A stretch of DNA of 64,000 bases. Origin: a virus. The position numbers and the translations under genes are program-made. The DNA is taken from IMG/VR virus record IMGVR_UViG_3300031857_000002, positions 62,001 through 126,000 of that record, one strand, 5' to 3'. The notes under the pieces were generated by a model that saw only the letters and a list, made by a program, of their open reading frames with translations, did no database searches and was not told the DNA's origin. Below, piece by piece: positions 50,025 to 58,834 of this stretch. The first letter of the stretch is position 1. Every line of letters begins with the position of its first letter.

Positions 50025-51085
50025 TTGTCTGTGGGATTGACTTGTTGATCAACGCCCAGGAACTGCTGTAATCCAGAAGAAAAGAATATGTGAAACGAGT
50101 ACTTTTCGTAGGTTTCACGTAAAAATTCAGCAGCCGCTATATGCTCAGGATTGTCGGGGTCGAGCACATCATGCTCGCTGAAGTCGTGCCATGTGCCCCA
50201 ATCTTCTAGCTTGGTAATGCTGCCAATAAATCCAAAATACAAACACAGTTCACAAAAGTTCTTCATGTCTCTGTAGTTGTTTTTTTGCATGACCATTGTG
50301 AGTGCTACATTATGACTGGAACCGTCGGGTTTACTGGTGTTTTCTTTGAGGAATATAAAGTTATCCATGAGCTGTTCCCAGCGTCCGCCCAGTCTAACTT
50401 GTTCATACACATCTGCTGAACCTGCATCTATGCTAATCAAATATTCGTCAATGTGCGCTGTAACAGGATTGTCTGTGAGTTGTTTGCGCAATAACAAGCC
50501 ATTAGTAAACAGTTTGATCCACTGCTTTTCGCGTGGTTTGTATCTGTGTAGCAACGGACGCATGATACTGCTGGCAAGTGGATCGCCATTGCCACTCATG
50601 ATAATTCTGCAAGGTTGTTCAAACTGCTCTAGCATGTCCACTAGATGATTGACCCATGCTAGCTTTTCTTCGTATTTGTCACCACTGGTAATCATTACAG
50701 CATCTTTTCTACAGCTGGGACAATGTAAATTACAGCTTTCATCTATGTTGATACTGATAGTGTATTCAGTTTCAACCATGTCATAGTGCATGACACCACA
50801 ACGTGTGACAGCACAGTTATCAAATGTTCGGTTGTCAATGCTTTGTTGTAGAGCCTGTGCTGTAGGGCTGGCCCACACATCTTCCAGTCGTACAAAGTCT
50901 GTGATTTTGCCCACACTGATAGGCAACCACAGTTCACAACCACACACAAAACAATCGCCTTTCCAATCTACTAGCAGTTTCCTACTGGGTGCGTTACAGT
51001 GATGATCTACCTGTAACTTCAAGTCCTTGTTACGTGGAACAGTGTTCCAGTGAAACTGATTTTCAATTGGAATAACAAACTTCAT
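50003..51085 (-). CDS. radical SAM protein 8 (distinct subtype)
   Basis: The frame opens at 51133, but the ATG at 51085 (MKFVIPIENQFHW) overlaps the upstream stop as ATGA and is preferred; 360 residues. CNLHCPSC at 118-125 is the cluster motif. GGE is replaced by MSGNGDPLASSIM, where NGDP takes the place of GGEP. DYLI-like strands lead to YLISIDAGSADVYEQVRLGG. The N-terminal region carries CNAPSRKLLVDWKGDCFVCG, a short Cys-rich SPASM-like segment. It differs from the other seven in strand, length and GGE variant, and pairs with the amidinotransferase. It could act on the amidino-modified product or on an independent substrate. Confidence 0.82.
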   Translation of the reverse strand: MKFVIPIENQFHWNTVPRNKDLKLQVDHHCNAPSRKLLVDWKGDCFVCGCELWLPISVGKITDFVRLEDVWASPTAQALQQSIDNRTFDNCAVTRCGVMHYDMVETEYTISINIDESCNLHCPSCRKDAVMITSGDKYEEKLAWVNHLVDMLEQFEQPCRIIMSGNGDPLASSIMRPLLHRYKPREKQWIKLFTNGLLLRKQLTDNPVTAHIDEYLISIDAGSADVYEQVRLGGRWEQLMDNFIFLKENTSKPDGSSHNVALTMVMQKNNYRDMKNFCELCLYFGFIGSITKLEDWGTWHDFSEHDVLDPDNPEHIAAAEFLRETYEKYSFHIFFSSGLQQFLGVDQQVNPTDNHTTIKG

Positions 51086-52101
51086 AGATATGTCTCTAAA
51101 CCGCCACGACGTGTCAAGTCCTGTGTACAGCATGAGATACCACCATCCCAGAAGTAGCTGTGACGCAGTTCACTGATAATAGGATTGATTCTGTGCTTTT
51201 TGCAGTAGTCAAACACTTCTTTGTTGTAGGCACTGAAGATGACGTTTTCTTCGTCTAGTGCCAAGCAGTTGACGTCAAACACAGTTTCGGCAACAAAGCC
51301 AGTCCACTTATTTAGATATTTGTCCACAAATTGTGTAAATTCGGGTGTGGGTGTTTGTCCTTGCACATACCATGCACCGGGGCTTTGTTCGTACTTGAAC
51401 TTGCCTATTTCCATGGCAGCCCAGATCGAGCTGTCCCAGATTTTACAAACGTCCCATCCTGGGAAGTCTTTGGCCAGATCCAAGTTGACATCGTGTTTGC
51501 TGCTCAGTAGTACGCCAGGCTTGAGAATGGCAAACACAGCATCACCGTGTCCGTCAGTAATTGCTTCGTGTATTCTGTACTCAGGACCCAGAACATTGTC
51601 CACGATCCATCGTGTTTGATCTGGACGTAAAAAGTCTGAATTGTCAAAAAACACATCGCGACCCACACGCACAATACAACTAGCACTGGCCCCGTTGAGG
51701 ATACAGTTTTCGTCCCAGCGCCCTTGATGCGGGTTAACCACTTGATCCTTGTAGTCAGCACAAATTTCATCTAGTTCTTCCATGTTTAGCACACGTAGCA
51801 GTTTGTCGCCCAGGGTGATTTGCCAATCGCGTGGGGTCAGTGGCGGCAGCGGAGCACCTCCTCCTTCAGTTTGATGCCAAATAAATTGATCTTTACTGGG
51901 CAGATTGGGCCTGCGTACTCGTGCACCATATTTCTCAATTGTGCGTTGTAGGCCGTTGAGATCTTCTTCAGTTTCGTAGAGAATCTGTTGCAGTTGATTA
52001 CGCACTTGTGGATTGTCGATAAAGTCAAAGTAATCAGGTGAGTAGGCGCGACCCACAATGACCTCTTCAAGAGGCTGCCAACTGGTGTAAGAATTAATCA
52101 T
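51082..52101 (-). CDS. amidinotransferase (glycine amidinotransferase family)
   Basis: 339 residues. It starts INSYTSWQPLEEVIVGRA, the characteristic beginning of the family. VGRDVFFDNSDFLRPDQ (active-site Asp region), ITDGHGDAVFAILKPG (catalytic His) and the C-terminal GGISCCTQDLTRRG with the nucleophilic Cys are all present, so it appears active. The family moves an amidino group from arginine to an amine; phage copies are uncommon. An amino sugar made by the DegT-type enzyme downstream would be a plausible acceptor (inference). Overlaps the genes on both sides (ATGA at 51082; 8 bases at 52094). Confidence 0.92.
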   Translation of the reverse strand: MINSYTSWQPLEEVIVGRAYSPDYFDFIDNPQVRNQLQQILYETEEDLNGLQRTIEKYGARVRRPNLPSKDQFIWHQTEGGGAPLPPLTPRDWQITLGDKLLRVLNMEELDEICADYKDQVVNPHQGRWDENCILNGASASCIVRVGRDVFFDNSDFLRPDQTRWIVDNVLGPEYRIHEAITDGHGDAVFAILKPGVLLSSKHDVNLDLAKDFPGWDVCKIWDSSIWAAMEIGKFKYEQSPGAWYVQGQTPTPEFTQFVDKYLNKWTGFVAETVFDVNCLALDEENVIFSAYNKEVFDYCKKHRINPIISELRHSYFWDGGISCCTQDLTRRGGLETYL

Positions 52102-53248
52102 AGGATTGTAGTTTAGTGAATAAAGTATTTAAACGATGGCTCTTGTTGGCCAAAAATAACTGCTGGTTGTGTTGTATATCGTCCCAACAGCGTAGAAAAT
52201 GCCCATGCGGGTCTTGTTGTATTTGCTTGAGTGTGTGTTTTACTTTTAACCAACGTTGTGTGTTGTTGGTTTCCGTGTCGTATGTGTTATCTAGTACTGA
52301 ATCAAATGTTTTATAACCCAAATCACGCAAGCATTGTAAGCTGCCTGCGGGTGCTACTAGCACAAATGGCTGGCCATTCTTTATGGGCTTGAAAGTCTTT
52401 TCGGTTAGGAATGTGCCGCCAGAGCCGTCGGCATCAAAATGAGTTTCTAACACTAGATTAAAGTATGCATTGGCATAGTGCTCATTAACCGTTAAACTGT
52501 GATCATTATGTTGTTCAGTAGTTAAATTGTCACAGGTATAAGGTCCTGCTCGCATAAAGGCAGGAATGTCTATGCCAGGCAACTGCTCTATGGGATTGTC
52601 GCTGGGCGCATCACCTAGTACTAAATTAGTATTGTAACTCCACAGGCTGTGCCCCAACATGCCAGATTGTTGCAAGTCAGACATGACACTAGCCCGCCAC
52701 CATTTGTGTGTTCTACTGAGCGCAACAAATTCGTACGTTCTAGCACAACGATGCAACTCAGCAGGTGCAACTGCTCGATTCCTTCGCCAATACAGTAGTT
52801 CATGATCAGGAAAGTACACAAAGCCTGGTACGGAATCTGCTGTGGTGTTACCTGAAACAAATCTATAACAGGCAACGGACAAGTTGTGTTGCACACACAA
52901 CGCATCTAGTCTAGCTTTGATGTTGTGGGGATTATCGCCTTCGTGATAGTAAAACAACACAGTGATCGTGCCTTGGCAAACGCCCTGCATGATGCTGGGC
53001 TGTATTAGTGCAAAGTAGTCTATCGAGAAATCAAAGAAGCCCAAGCCTATGGTGTAGTATTGTCCACCATCAGTGTTTAGTGAGTATTCAACGCCATGAT
53101 CGTCCATGTGAGCAAACAGTTCTGCAGGTGTGGTATGTGGCCAGTGTTGCCCAAACTCACGCCAGGCCTGTGTATAAGGTCTAGCTTGATGCTGTGCCAA
53201 TGCAGGATATGGCTGACCTTTAATAATCGAATCAGCTACGAAGTTCAT
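52094..53248 (-). CDS. glycosyltransferase-like protein with EKTFKPI module (paralogue 2)
   Basis: 384 residues. The N-terminal half (MDDHGVEYSLNTDGGQYYTI, ITVLFYYHEGDNPHNIKARL) differs from its paralogues. The C-terminal half carries ANAYFNLVLETHFDADGSGG, FLTEKTFKPIKNGQPFVLVA and LGYKTFDSVLDNTYDTE. This is the module shared with the proteins at 37928 and 53232; it resembles the nucleotide-sugar half of GT-B-type transferases of phages. No membrane anchor. The start lies within the stop region of the 53232 gene by 17 bases. Donor unknown. Confidence 0.6.
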   Translation of the reverse strand: MNFVADSIIKGQPYPALAQHQARPYTQAWREFGQHWPHTTPAELFAHMDDHGVEYSLNTDGGQYYTIGLGFFDFSIDYFALIQPSIMQGVCQGTITVLFYYHEGDNPHNIKARLDALCVQHNLSVACYRFVSGNTTADSVPGFVYFPDHELLYWRRNRAVAPAELHRCARTYEFVALSRTHKWWRASVMSDLQQSGMLGHSLWSYNTNLVLGDAPSDNPIEQLPGIDIPAFMRAGPYTCDNLTTEQHNDHSLTVNEHYANAYFNLVLETHFDADGSGGTFLTEKTFKPIKNGQPFVLVAPAGSLQCLRDLGYKTFDSVLDNTYDTETNNTQRWLKVKHTLKQIQQDPHGHFLRCWDDIQHNQQLFLANKSHRLNTLFTKLQSYD

Positions 53249-54338
53249 TTAGCATGTTAATCAGTTCAGGCCACAGGATGTTTTCCAGCCCAGTGCCATA
53301 AAAGTGTTCAAAGTTGTGTTCTACAATAGGCAGACAAGCACGATGTATTTGTTGCCGTTCAGTCTCACTTAGTGAATCTAGATCTTTTAACAGTTGGGTA
53401 ACTTTTTCAATTCGCTTGACGTCATCTTCTTCTAGGTCATAGCTTTCATCAAATATGCCGTCAAATGTTCGAAATCCATAACTGCGCATGTACTCTAGGC
53501 TGTGTGCAGGCGCTACCAACGCAAAAGGCATTTCCAGTGCAATAGCCTTGAATGTTTTTTCAGTAATATGTAATCTCTTGCCAAAGTAAACAGTTTCGGT
53601 AGGAACATACACAAGACTGTCTTGCGCCTCTGCATAATTGCTTAACCAACAGCTGGTCATGACTTGAGTTTCTTCACCTACAAATAATCTTGGCAACTCT
53701 GCTGCCAAGAACACTTGCTCTATGTCAGGATATATGTTATTATACTTGAGTGCTATTTGTGAGATGTCCACGTGTTCGTAAGGACATATCCTAGGAGCCG
53801 AAATATAATTCTTTTCTAACCCTTGCTTGAATATATTATACAAAAACAAAACTCTATGATCGCGTTTGCCAGCAACAATTCTATTGGGGCTCATAAAAGT
53901 GCGAGTAGGTGTTCTATCAACGGCTCTGGGAATCAAAAAAGTTTTATCGTACCCGCGAAACCAGTCTTTACAGGCCCATCCGTGATAAAAATAATAATGA
54001 CTTTTCCAACCATATATATTACGAAGTTTTTCAACATATTCCCCTTGCTCACTAACAATTACATGTCCACCTTCAAAAGGATCGTTGTTATCTACTCTTA
54101 TTTGCTGAGTATACTCTTTAACTTTTTGAAACAATGGTCTGTGAATATCTAAATGTACAGGTTCTTGATCGTGAAAAAATACAAAATTATTTTCTGGGAT
54201 ATCATCTCTCCCATAGTTGAACAATGCGTCGGGGTCAGTGCATCCAGGAGGATCGCAAAAATATGCTTGGGTACCAGGAATATGTTTGTTAATCCAGGGC
54301 CAAAAAGTGTTGTTGTAAATTTCGTCTATTCTAATCAT
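53232..54338 (-). CDS. glycosyltransferase-like protein with EKTFKAI module (paralogue 3)
   Basis: 368 residues. The N-terminus (IRIDEIYNNTFWPWINKHIP, VFFHDQEPVHLDIHRPLF) and middle (VIVSEQGEYVEKL, SHYYFYHGWACKDWFRGYDK) are followed by the shared module: FGKRLHITEKTFKAIALEMP, HSLEYMRSYGFRTFDGIFDE. HDQEP and the HGW motif recur in phage transferases of this type, so the match to a sugar transferase is fair. The 5' half is more AT-rich than the surroundings. Its ATG shares the tetranucleotide CATG with the start of the divergent gene at 54337, so its promoter must lie inside that gene. Confidence 0.6.
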   Translation of the reverse strand: MIRIDEIYNNTFWPWINKHIPGTQAYFCDPPGCTDPDALFNYGRDDIPENNFVFFHDQEPVHLDIHRPLFQKVKEYTQQIRVDNNDPFEGGHVIVSEQGEYVEKLRNIYGWKSHYYFYHGWACKDWFRGYDKTFLIPRAVDRTPTRTFMSPNRIVAGKRDHRVLFLYNIFKQGLEKNYISAPRICPYEHVDISQIALKYNNIYPDIEQVFLAAELPRLFVGEETQVMTSCWLSNYAEAQDSLVYVPTETVYFGKRLHITEKTFKAIALEMPFALVAPAHSLEYMRSYGFRTFDGIFDESYDLEEDDVKRIEKVTQLLKDLDSLSETERQQIHRACLPIVEHNFEHFYGTGLENILWPELINMLNELRS

Positions 54339-57300
54339 GTTTGATATTTTTTATTCAGGTAAGAAGCCAGGGTTGTTTGCGCATGAGCGTGCGGCAGATA
54401 GTATTGAGCATGCACAAAGTTTGAGTCGCACAAGGTTCTTTTGGTGGGTGTCATACTTATGTGACTACTCTAGCTGGGATTGGTTTTACGAACCGCCACC
54501 TTGGCAAGCTCAACAGAACCATGTGTGGCCGTCAAAGTGGCATCAGTACTCGGGCACATGCCTCATACCCAAGGCACCTACAGACCAATGGAACTTTCAT
54601 AAAGATGATGTAGCAACACGGCCTGTGGAACAAAACTGGAAGGTGTTGCATGCTATTGATCATGCACAGTTTGATTTCTCCTGGCATCCACACCCATTAG
54701 ACCCACCATACATTTACGTGTGGGGCAATCAGCACTGGCCTGGGGAAAAGATGCCCACAGTGGAATATCATGTGGAAGGCGCAACAGAACGCAAGTACAT
54801 GGACTGGTCGGCCTCACTACGCCCAAGAACTACAAATTGGACAACACCTACCTTGATTGATCCTAATAGTGTAGATTATTCTTGGCAACCAGACCCACAA
54901 GACCCTCCCTACATCTACGAGTTTGCTACACAATGGCAGCCCAATGGAGGTGCTGTGTACACAGTACCAGGCGCAACTGAACGAAAGTATGTGCAAATTC
55001 AACATCGTAGATTGCCCAACAAGGCAGCGTTTACCAAGCTAGAGGTTGTGCAGGACTTTGACTATTCATGGCACCCAGACAACACTGAGCTGCCTTACAC
55101 GTATGTGTTTGGTAATCAGCATTGGGCAGGTACCGAAATGCCCACAATGGTGTATAAGATGACCGGCGCCACACAAGAGAAGTTTGTGGACAATGTTGTT
55201 GCTCGCCTGGCCAGTAACATGGGCAATTGGGAGTTTGGTGAAGACATTGACCAGGAAGCATGGGACTGGACCTGGGTGCCTAATCCCAAAGAGCCGCCTT
55301 ACACGTATGTGTTTGGTAATCAGTGGAATCCCCCAGAGTTCAAAGCCAGTATAAAATATCATGTGCCTGGAGCGACCAACGTCAAGTACATGGAACGCCG
55401 CACCACAAGATTACCACAGCCCGCACAGTTTAGATACAATGTTGCTGTGAGCAAGTTTGATTACTCGTGGGAGCCCAATCCTTTTGATCCGCCTATGACC
55501 TATGTGTTTGGCAATCAATGGAACTCGGCTGTGCTAGAACCCACTGTGGTCTACAGCACCGGCGGCACAGAAATCAAGTATGTGGATGATATCATTGCCA
55601 CAGTAGCACAAGATGTTGGTGCTTGGGAATTGTTGGATAACATTGAATCGTTTGATTACTCCTGGAGACCCAATCCCACAGACCCTCCTTATATCTATGT
55701 GTTTGGTAATCAGTGGCTCACACCAGAACAACGCCCTGCACTACAGTATCGAGTTGAAGGTGCCACACAAATCAAATACATGGATCATCCACGGGCACAA
55801 CGTCGTGGCGATCACACACGATTTGTACAGCACTATCCTGCAGATTTTGATTGGTCCTGGGAACCAGAGCCAGGATCTCCGCCTTACATGTATGTGTTTG
55901 GCAATCAATACTATTCAGCAGAAGTCATGCCCACTGTAGAATATCGCATGCCTGGCGCAACTGAATACAAGTACATGGATCTAGCCGCACAATTGATGCC
56001 AAATCACAGCAATCATTGGCATACACTTGTTGATTGTGAATGGGATTATGCCTGGCGCCCGGAGCCTGGATCTCCCGCCTATATCTATGTGTTTGGCAAT
56101 CAATGGTGGTCAGCTGAGAAAATGCCCACAGTGGAATATCACATGCCTGGCGCTACAGAACGCAAGTACATGTCAGGACCTGTAGCACAGTTACTAATAG
56201 ACATGAGCAAGTGGACTATTCCTGAACATGTGAACACTACTGACATGGACTTTTCATGGTGTCCGGATCCAGGCGAACCTCCTTACATTTATCAGTTTGC
56301 CACACAGCACCAAAAGACAGGTGGCCCACAGTATCGCATGCCAGGGGCCACTGAGTTCAAGTATGTGGACATGATGCGAGCCGAAGTCAAGCGAGAAGCC
56401 GCTCCCATATTTGAAATAGATCACTTAGATGGTGCCGCAGGCCAGATTCCTGATGTAGTCAAGAAAGTGCGTTACTTTGACAACTACAGAGATACACTAA
56501 TACGCCTAGCTAAAAGTTTAGCAGGTGAATACGAACATGTATGGGTGTGTAGCAGTATATGTGATTACACAGACTTTGATTTTTCGTGGCATCCCGAAAC
56601 ATGGCAGTCAACAATGTTGCATGTGTTTGCATCGGATAAAGAAAAATTTGGCGACACATTCTATATGCATGTGCCTACCTTTGCTGAACGTGCTGAAAAG
56701 AAAGCCTTATTAGAATGGTATAGCGTAAACTATGTGCCACGCCGGAGTGTACCACGTAGACCCATGCCTGTGATTCAACACACAGCAGACAGTCATGTGG
56801 ATGCAGTTAAAAACATAGCATGGGCAGGACCACTTGCTACATTTACCACAACAGATTATGTTCCGGGTAACATGATTACTGTTCCGCTATGGCGCAAAGA
56901 AACCAAAACTATTGTTCCATTAAGTGCAGGTGCATCAAGTGTGATTGTGCCAAGAGTAGCAGTAGGAGATGTTCGTACACAGCTATATGATTATGCTTAC
57001 ATAGACAAAACACATCGTATGTTAAAAGATCATCCCTTGGATATTGTGTTTATTTCAAATGGCGAACCCTATGCTGAGTTTAACTATGAACACTTGAAGT
57101 GGGCTGTGCAAATGGAAGGGTTAGATTGTAATCACATACATCACTCAAAGGGCGTGAACGGACGTGTGGCAGCATATCAGGCAGCTGCCAGAATGAGCAC
57201 GACACCTTGGTTCTTTGCAGTGTTTGCCAAGCTAGAAGTTGATCATAGATTTGACTGGACTTGGCAACCAGATCGCATGCAACAGCCCAAGCACTATATC

Positions 57301-57735
57301 TTCCATGCACACAATCCTGTGAATGGTCTAGTGTACGGTCATCAGGCCATGATTGCCTACAACAAAAAAATGGTGCTAGAGAACACAGGTAACGGCTTGG
57401 ACTTTACCATGGACCAACCGCACGAAGTTGTGCCTATCATATCAGGCACAGCCAACTACACAGAGTCACCTTGGATGGCCTGGCGTACAGCATTCCGCGA
57501 AGTACTTAAACTCAAGCACAGTTTACCTGATGTGGAAAATGAGTACAGACTCAACATGTGGCTTAGCGATGCAGGAGAAGTCAAGAATGCAGAGTGGAGC
57601 CGCTTTGGAGCAGAGGATGCTGTAGAATACTACGATCAAGTTGCTGGAGATTTTGCAGCTCTTAAGAAGAGCTATGAATGGACCTGGCTGGCAAGTTATG
57701 CGTTTATGCGACGCAGTCTAACACCTGATCGCTGA
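54337..57735 (+). CDS. aromatic-repeat protein fused to a glycosyltransferase-like domain
   Basis: 1132 residues. Residues 1-95 (WWVSYLCDYSSWDWFYEPPP, then GTCLIPK) are a unit related to the repeats. Residues about 110-680 hold nine repeats of 62-70 residues, each with FDYSWxPxPxDPPY, YVFGNQW, a YHVPGATE-like block and KYMD. Residues 730-790 hold a diverged copy (CDYTDFDFSWHPETWQS). From about 905 a GT-A-like domain follows (LDIVFISNGEP, KGVNGRVAAYQAAARMS, HRFDWTWQPDRM, NPVNGLVYGHQAM, WMAWRTAFREVLKL), homologous to the 34975 protein. The repeat core itself resembles the segment after the metal-site position of that domain. Multi-site transferase, scaffold or modification substrate are all possible. 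Confidence 0.7.
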   Translation: MFDIFYSGKKPGLFAHERAADSIEHAQSLSRTRFFWWVSYLCDYSSWDWFYEPPPWQAQQNHVWPSKWHQYSGTCLIPKAPTDQWNFHKDDVATRPVEQNWKVLHAIDHAQFDFSWHPHPLDPPYIYVWGNQHWPGEKMPTVEYHVEGATERKYMDWSASLRPRTTNWTTPTLIDPNSVDYSWQPDPQDPPYIYEFATQWQPNGGAVYTVPGATERKYVQIQHRRLPNKAAFTKLEVVQDFDYSWHPDNTELPYTYVFGNQHWAGTEMPTMVYKMTGATQEKFVDNVVARLASNMGNWEFGEDIDQEAWDWTWVPNPKEPPYTYVFGNQWNPPEFKASIKYHVPGATNVKYMERRTTRLPQPAQFRYNVAVSKFDYSWEPNPFDPPMTYVFGNQWNSAVLEPTVVYSTGGTEIKYVDDIIATVAQDVGAWELLDNIESFDYSWRPNPTDPPYIYVFGNQWLTPEQRPALQYRVEGATQIKYMDHPRAQRRGDHTRFVQHYPADFDWSWEPEPGSPPYMYVFGNQYYSAEVMPTVEYRMPGATEYKYMDLAAQLMPNHSNHWHTLVDCEWDYAWRPEPGSPAYIYVFGNQWWSAEKMPTVEYHMPGATERKYMSGPVAQLLIDMSKWTIPEHVNTTDMDFSWCPDPGEPPYIYQFATQHQKTGGPQYRMPGATEFKYVDMMRAEVKREAAPIFEIDHLDGAAGQIPDVVKKVRYFDNYRDTLIRLAKSLAGEYEHVWVCSSICDYTDFDFSWHPETWQSTMLHVFASDKEKFGDTFYMHVPTFAERAEKKALLEWYSVNYVPRRSVPRRPMPVIQHTADSHVDAVKNIAWAGPLATFTTTDYVPGNMITVPLWRKETKTIVPLSAGASSVIVPRVAVGDVRTQLYDYAYIDKTHRMLKDHPLDIVFISNGEPYAEFNYEHLKWAVQMEGLDCNHIHHSKGVNGRVAAYQAAARMSTTPWFFAVFAKLEVDHRFDWTWQPDRMQQPKHYIFHAHNPVNGLVYGHQAMIAYNKKMVLENTGNGLDFTMDQPHEVVPIISGTANYTESPWMAWRTAFREVLKLKHSLPDVENEYRLNMWLSDAGEVKNAEWSRFGAEDAVEYYDQVAGDFAALKKSYEWTWLASYAFMRRSLTPDR
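54670..56378 (+). repeat. nine tandem aromatic repeats (about 190-205 bp each)
   Basis: Units begin at about 54670, 54872, 55060, 55261, 55458, 55650, 55846, 56041 and 56248. The protein pattern is strongly kept (SW, PPY, GNQW, GAT, KYM) while the DNA is diverged. Short stretches such as tatgtgtttggtaatcag and catgcctggcgc recur. Units 2 and 9 share the variant FATQ instead of FGNQ. Confidence 0.9.
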
Positions 57736-58834
57736 TGTACTCAACTTCTAGATCTGTTAGTTCAGGGTAGATAGGTAAGCTGAGTACACGCCGAGCAAGA
57801 CTAGAACTTGCTGCCAACATATCAGGACCTGGATATGCACGATACAAACTCATTTCATGCAAGGGATTTGCATAGTGAACTCGTGTGTCAATTTTACGCA
57901 GAGAGAGATTGGCCTTTAGCGTATCTCGACCATCAACATCTATTACAAACTTATGCACAGCATGATTGTGTGCATTAGAGTCGTTGATCAAACAGCGTAT
58001 GTTTGCATTTTTAAATCTTTCACCCCAGTGATCAGCAATACTTTGTCTACGTGTCTGCCATTGATCAATGTGTTTTGCTTTGACCAACATATGAGCACAA
58101 TCTAGTTCACTCATGCGGCTATTGGTACCAGGATTACGATGTGTAGGTTTGCCATTGTCTCTCCAGGCTCTTGCATATTCTGCTAGATCCAAATTGTCTG
58201 TAACAACAGCACCACCGTTGCCATAACAAGCAAGGTTTTTCATGGGATCAAAGCTAATTGCGCCACCGCCTCGCCCGGTTCTTTGACCATCCGCTGCCAG
58301 CCAATGCTGTGCGGCATCTTCAATTATAACAGTATCGTGTCGTAGCCATTCATTCCACGCACGAAGATTACCGTGATGAGTCATGGACGCACCATACAAG
58401 CCAACTAGCACTACAGCTTGATAACTCAAGTCATGTGGAATTTTATTAACATCTATTAAGCCGTGTATGTCTGTGTCAATGATGTGTATATCCCACCCTG
58501 CACGTATAAATGCGTTGGCTGTGGCCACATAAGTCATCGAGGGTATTAACACAGTGGGAGGATGTGGTATGGGTGACTCCATAGCCCAGTAACTGGCCAG
58601 GATCTCAAGTGCGTGGGTACCTGAGTGGCAAGTTACTGCATAGCGCACACGATTTTTTTTAGCAAGCCAAGATTCAAACTCAACGGTGTTGTTGCCGTTC
58701 ATGAGTTGACCACTGCGAAGTACTTCGTCAGTGGCGTCTAAAATCTCTGTGCGGAGATTGTTATACTGCTTTCGGAGACCAGTAAACGGAATTGTTAAGC
58801 CAGTTGAAGTAATTTTGAAATCCTTCTTGTACAT
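57704..58834 (-). CDS. DegT/DnrJ/EryC1-type sugar aminotransferase
   Basis: 376 residues. IPFTGLRKQYNNLRTEILDA is the family N-terminus, so the true start may lie a little inside the ATG at 58834, although no other standard start codon is in frame before it. AVTCHSGTHALEIL, VVLVGLYGAS, IEDAAQHWLA and SFDPMKNLACYGNGGAVV (Lys for the PLP Schiff base) are present, then NSRMSELDCA. These enzymes transfer an amino group from glutamate to a keto sugar nucleotide. It overlaps the epimerase upstream by 74 bases and the plus-strand repeat gene downstream by 32. It likely supplies an amino sugar for the cluster. Confidence 0.93.
   Translation of the reverse strand: MYKKDFKITSTGLTIPFTGLRKQYNNLRTEILDATDEVLRSGQLMNGNNTVEFESWLAKKNRVRYAVTCHSGTHALEILASYWAMESPIPHPPTVLIPSMTYVATANAFIRAGWDIHIIDTDIHGLIDVNKIPHDLSYQAVVLVGLYGASMTHHGNLRAWNEWLRHDTVIIEDAAQHWLAADGQRTGRGGGAISFDPMKNLACYGNGGAVVTDNLDLAEYARAWRDNGKPTHRNPGTNSRMSELDCAHMLVKAKHIDQWQTRRQSIADHWGERFKNANIRCLINDSNAHNHAVHKFVIDVDGRDTLKANLSLRKIDTRVHYANPLHEMSLYRAYPGPDMLAASSSLARRVLSLPIYPELTDLEVEYISDQVLDCVA

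Noticed and set aside
36565-51085. Queuosine-type pathway (QueE-like radical SAM) as explanation of the cluster
   Set aside because: The proteins are much longer than QueE, carry N-terminal Cys domains and no QueC, QueD, FolE or DNA transglycosylase is present nearby.
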